Shown here piece after piece: positions 62,328 to 64,000 of a stretch of DNA of 64,000 nt (within the stretch, counting starts at the first letter, position 1; every line of letters begins with the position of its first letter). A program made the position numbers and the translations under genes. This DNA is from Vaginimicrobium propionicum (GTDB lineage: Bacteria > Actinomycetota > Actinomycetes > Propionibacteriales > Propionibacteriaceae). The DNA lies in assembly GCF_900155645.1 (NCBI RefSeq), contig NZ_LT706985.1, positions 1,286,050 through 1,350,049 on the forward strand, in the 5' to 3' direction. The notes below the pieces were generated by a model. The model saw nothing but the letters and a program-made list of their open reading frames with translations. It ran no database searches and was not told the DNA's origin.

Positions 62328-63104
62328 TAGAAGTATGCGCGATAAGGTTCTGGTGGCCGAGATAAAGCGTATTCACGCCGAAAGAGTATGCCGCGTATGG
62401 GATACGGAAAATGTGGCATGTCACGACCCGATCCGGTTGGCATATTGGCCGCGACCAAACCGCCAGACTAATGCGCCTAGCCGGTGTCAAGGGTGTGGTT
62501 AGGGGGGGCGAAAACCTCTAACCACAAGGCCCGCTAAAACAATTGATAACCGTCCTGATTTAGTCAACCGTAATTTCAGTGCTACAGAACCTAACCAGCT
62601 ATGGGTAGCCGATATTACCTACGTTAGAACCTTATCGGGCTTTGCCTATACGACATTTGTGATTGATGTGTTTAGCCGAAAGATTGTTGCCTGGTCCACC
62701 CGTTCGACCATGGCTACTGAGACGCTGCCCTTAGAGGCCTTAGAACAGGCAATCGAATGCGCCAAGGTAAGCTTTAAAGATTTGATACACCACAGCGATC
62801 ACGAGTCACAATACATAAGTATAAAATACACTGAACGCCTGGCAACAGCCGGTATCAAATCATCAACCGGAACTGTTGGTGATTCCTACGATAACGCCCT
62901 AGCAGAAACCGCGGGCGGGCTATACAAGACCGAGTTGATCTACTCTCGTACCTGGCACTCGTCTAGCCAGGTCGAGTGGCAACCCTGAACTGGGTGTACT
63001 GGTGGAGCAACCACCGCCTCCACGAATCCCTAGCCTACGCCACCCCAGAGGAGATTATCGCAAGTTACAATCAACACCGGGTCAGTCAACTGACCCCCGT
63101 ATAA
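62328..63104 (+). pseudogene. Degenerate IS3-family transposase
   Basis: Pieces of an OrfB-type integrase lie in three frames: RDKVLVAEIKRIHAE near 62334, then GRDQTARLMRLAGVKGVVRG near 62450, then (after a G7 run at 62505) NQLWVADITYVRTLSGFAYT and HHSDHESQYIS, DSYDNALAETAGGLYKTEL, then a break at 62988 and ATLNWVYWWSNHRLHESLAY to the stop. The catalytic Asp, Asp and Glu positions survive but SDRGSQ has become SDHESQ. Several frameshifts make it dead. It differs from the intact IS3 at 14-15 kb. Confidence 0.85.
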
Positions 63105-63214
63105 GAAGCGGAACAAAACCCAGTACGCTTCATTTCTCTTTTGACTAGCCGTTCCTTTGGGGTTGAGCAATTGTGGTGTGAGGAGTGTTTTTCAGCTAGG
63201 CGCGCTCTTGTGGT

Positions 63215-63322
63215 CGCGGGGAGTAAATTTTATCTTAGTGGGCGCGGTGGGCATAAGAATTCGGAAAATGCCTGCGGTCTTTTTCCGAATTCTTGGGCGG
63301 GAGGAAAAACTTACTCCCTGCG
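63215..63322. other. Nested hairpins after the cupin gene
   Basis: Outer arms CGCGGGGAGTAA (63215-63226) and TTACTCCCTGCG (63311-63322) pair except for one position. Inside, AAGAATTCGGAAAA (63255-63268) pairs perfectly with 63281-63294. On the minus strand it lies just downstream of the cupin stop. It could be a terminator or a small structured element of foreign origin. The flanking 63105-63326 holds no gene. Confidence 0.55.
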
Positions 63323-63326
63323 ACTC

Positions 63327-63686
63327 TCATCCGTCGAGGTTAGTTTCTTGGTCTTGCATCATATAAAGCACCATTTTTGATGGTTTGATGGCCTTGACTG
63401 CATGCGGCAATCGGGTAGTGAAATGTACTAACCCACCAGGTAGTAGAGTAACGGTTTTACCTTCGGCGGTGATTTCAAGCTCACCTTCTAAAGTTTCAAC
63501 GAGCACCGGCATTGCAGCCGTGTGCTCGGAAAGTTCCTCACCGACATCGAAGGAAAATAGCACGACATTGACGCCCTCTGCACGCAGCAAGGTTTTGGAG
63601 ACAGTTGAGCCTGTCGCGTACTCAATTTCATTAGCTAGATTATTGATAAAGCCTAGGGCTGGGGATGCTGGAGTTTCAGCGCTCAT
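63327..63686 (-). CDS. Cupin-domain protein
   Basis: A 119-residue single cupin. VLFSFDVGEELSEHTAAMPV holds the first-motif residues (Glu and His), and LLPGGLVHFTTRLPHAVKA holds the second histidine. Small cupins of this type are often sensors or accessory proteins of metal or redox metabolism. It lies 33 bases after the methyltransferase gene and may be cotranscribed with it. Substrate unknown. Confidence 0.82.
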   Translation of the reverse strand: MSAETPASPALGFINNLANEIEYATGSTVSKTLLRAEGVNVVLFSFDVGEELSEHTAAMPVLVETLEGELEITAEGKTVTLLPGGLVHFTTRLPHAVKAIKPSKMVLYMMQDQETNLDG

Positions 63687-63719
63687 GACGGTGACCTCTC
63701 AGGTGATTAGGGAGATAAT

Positions 63720-64000
63720 TTAGTTGGATGGTTTCTTAGCTACTATCGCGATTCCGGTCAGGTGGTCGCGGTATTTGTTGAAAGTGGATCGCATCTGAAG
63801 AACCCGGGCTCGTAAGTCTTTATCGCGGATTAAGTTACCGATAATCCGGAAGACCCCCAAGAGGCCTTCATCAGCAAGGTTACGTCTGGGCGACAATAAC
63901 GCCATCGGTGCAAAACTAATCCATTCCACCTCAAAACCAGCATTCGTTAGCACCGTACGCCATTCATTCTCGGTCAGCGGGCGCGCGTTAACTCGGATCG
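63720..64000 (-). CDS. Class I SAM-dependent methyltransferase, C-terminal part, cut by window edge
   Basis: The minus-strand frame is open from base 64000 to the stop at 63720, giving 93 residues. RPLTENEWRTVLTNAGFEVE followed by WISFAPMALL and a final HLTGIAIVAKKP matches the last strands of class I methyltransferases, where a GF-x-V step leads to the final beta strand. The SAM-binding N-terminal domain lies outside the window. The acceptor is unknown. Confidence 0.65.
   Translation of the reverse strand, partial: IRVNARPLTENEWRTVLTNAGFEVEWISFAPMALLSPRRNLADEGLLGVFRIIGNLIRDKDLRARVLQMRSTFNKYRDHLTGIAIVAKKPSN

Noticed and set aside
63141..63380. Plus-strand frames of about 70-80 codons
   Set aside because: They run through the nested hairpins and into the antisense of the cupin gene and resemble no family.

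Overview
The window looks like a chromosomal segment of an actinobacterium, most likely of the Actinomycetaceae type (inference). The base composition is moderate rather than strongly GC-rich. It carries a class C sortase pilus locus, several LPxTG-type surface proteins, a propionibacterial-style transcarboxylase set, an iron-box of the DtxR/IdeR type, and IS1249-like and IS3-like elements. No rRNA, tRNA or complete CRISPR array was seen.

Region 1 (1-23.6 kb) is a catabolic island, nearly all on the minus strand. It starts with the N-terminal end of a RuBisCO-like protein cut by the window edge, divergent from a metallo-beta-lactamase-fold hydrolase. It continues with a PdxA2-type dehydrogenase, an MFS anion transporter, a KynB-type cyclase, a TctABC tripartite transporter, a xylose-isomerase-like TIM barrel, a fused DhaK-DhaL ketose kinase, a LacI regulator fused to a cytoplasmic solute-binding-protein domain, an IS3 insertion, a LivFGHMK ABC transporter, a Tm-1-like (UPF0261) protein and two paralogous TIM-barrel proteins of the phosphoenolpyruvate-hydrolase-like family. 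The set reads as uptake and breakdown of a sugar acid or branched sugar acid (D-apionate or tetronate type), but the substrate is not known. The TIM-barrel gene and the kinase gene share an identical 12-bp palindromic operator.

Region 2 (23.6-40 kb) is the cell surface plus small defence or addiction genes. It holds a large LPKTG adhesin, a cupin, a DUF6541-type membrane protein, HicAB and RelBE-like modules with visible operators, and a pilus operon (tip pilin, major pilin, class C sortase with a very long cytoplasmic tail). The tip pilin signal peptide contains a run of nine G, a likely phase-variation switch. Orphan antitoxins and an antitoxin gene fragment follow.

Region 3 (40-50.3 kb) is core metabolism: transcarboxylase 5S, 12S, a 73-residue accessory subunit and the 1.3S biotin carrier; dihydroxy-acid dehydratase; a decayed AbiE system (antitoxin whole, toxin reduced to its first residues); a sugar porter with fructokinase; and a beta-lactamase-fold secreted protein.

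Region 4 (50.3-64 kb) is accessory. It has a membrane acyltransferase, an AlbA_2/HATPase gene flanked by two copies of a palindromic repeat, a CDF metal exporter and an ABC-F protein separated by a DtxR-type box and a possible leader peptide, RhuM and PIN remnants, a TfoX C-terminal-domain protein, phage DNA polymerase remnants, an LPSTG surface protein, an IS1249-type element beside a broken IS3 transposase, a cupin and the end of a methyltransferase.
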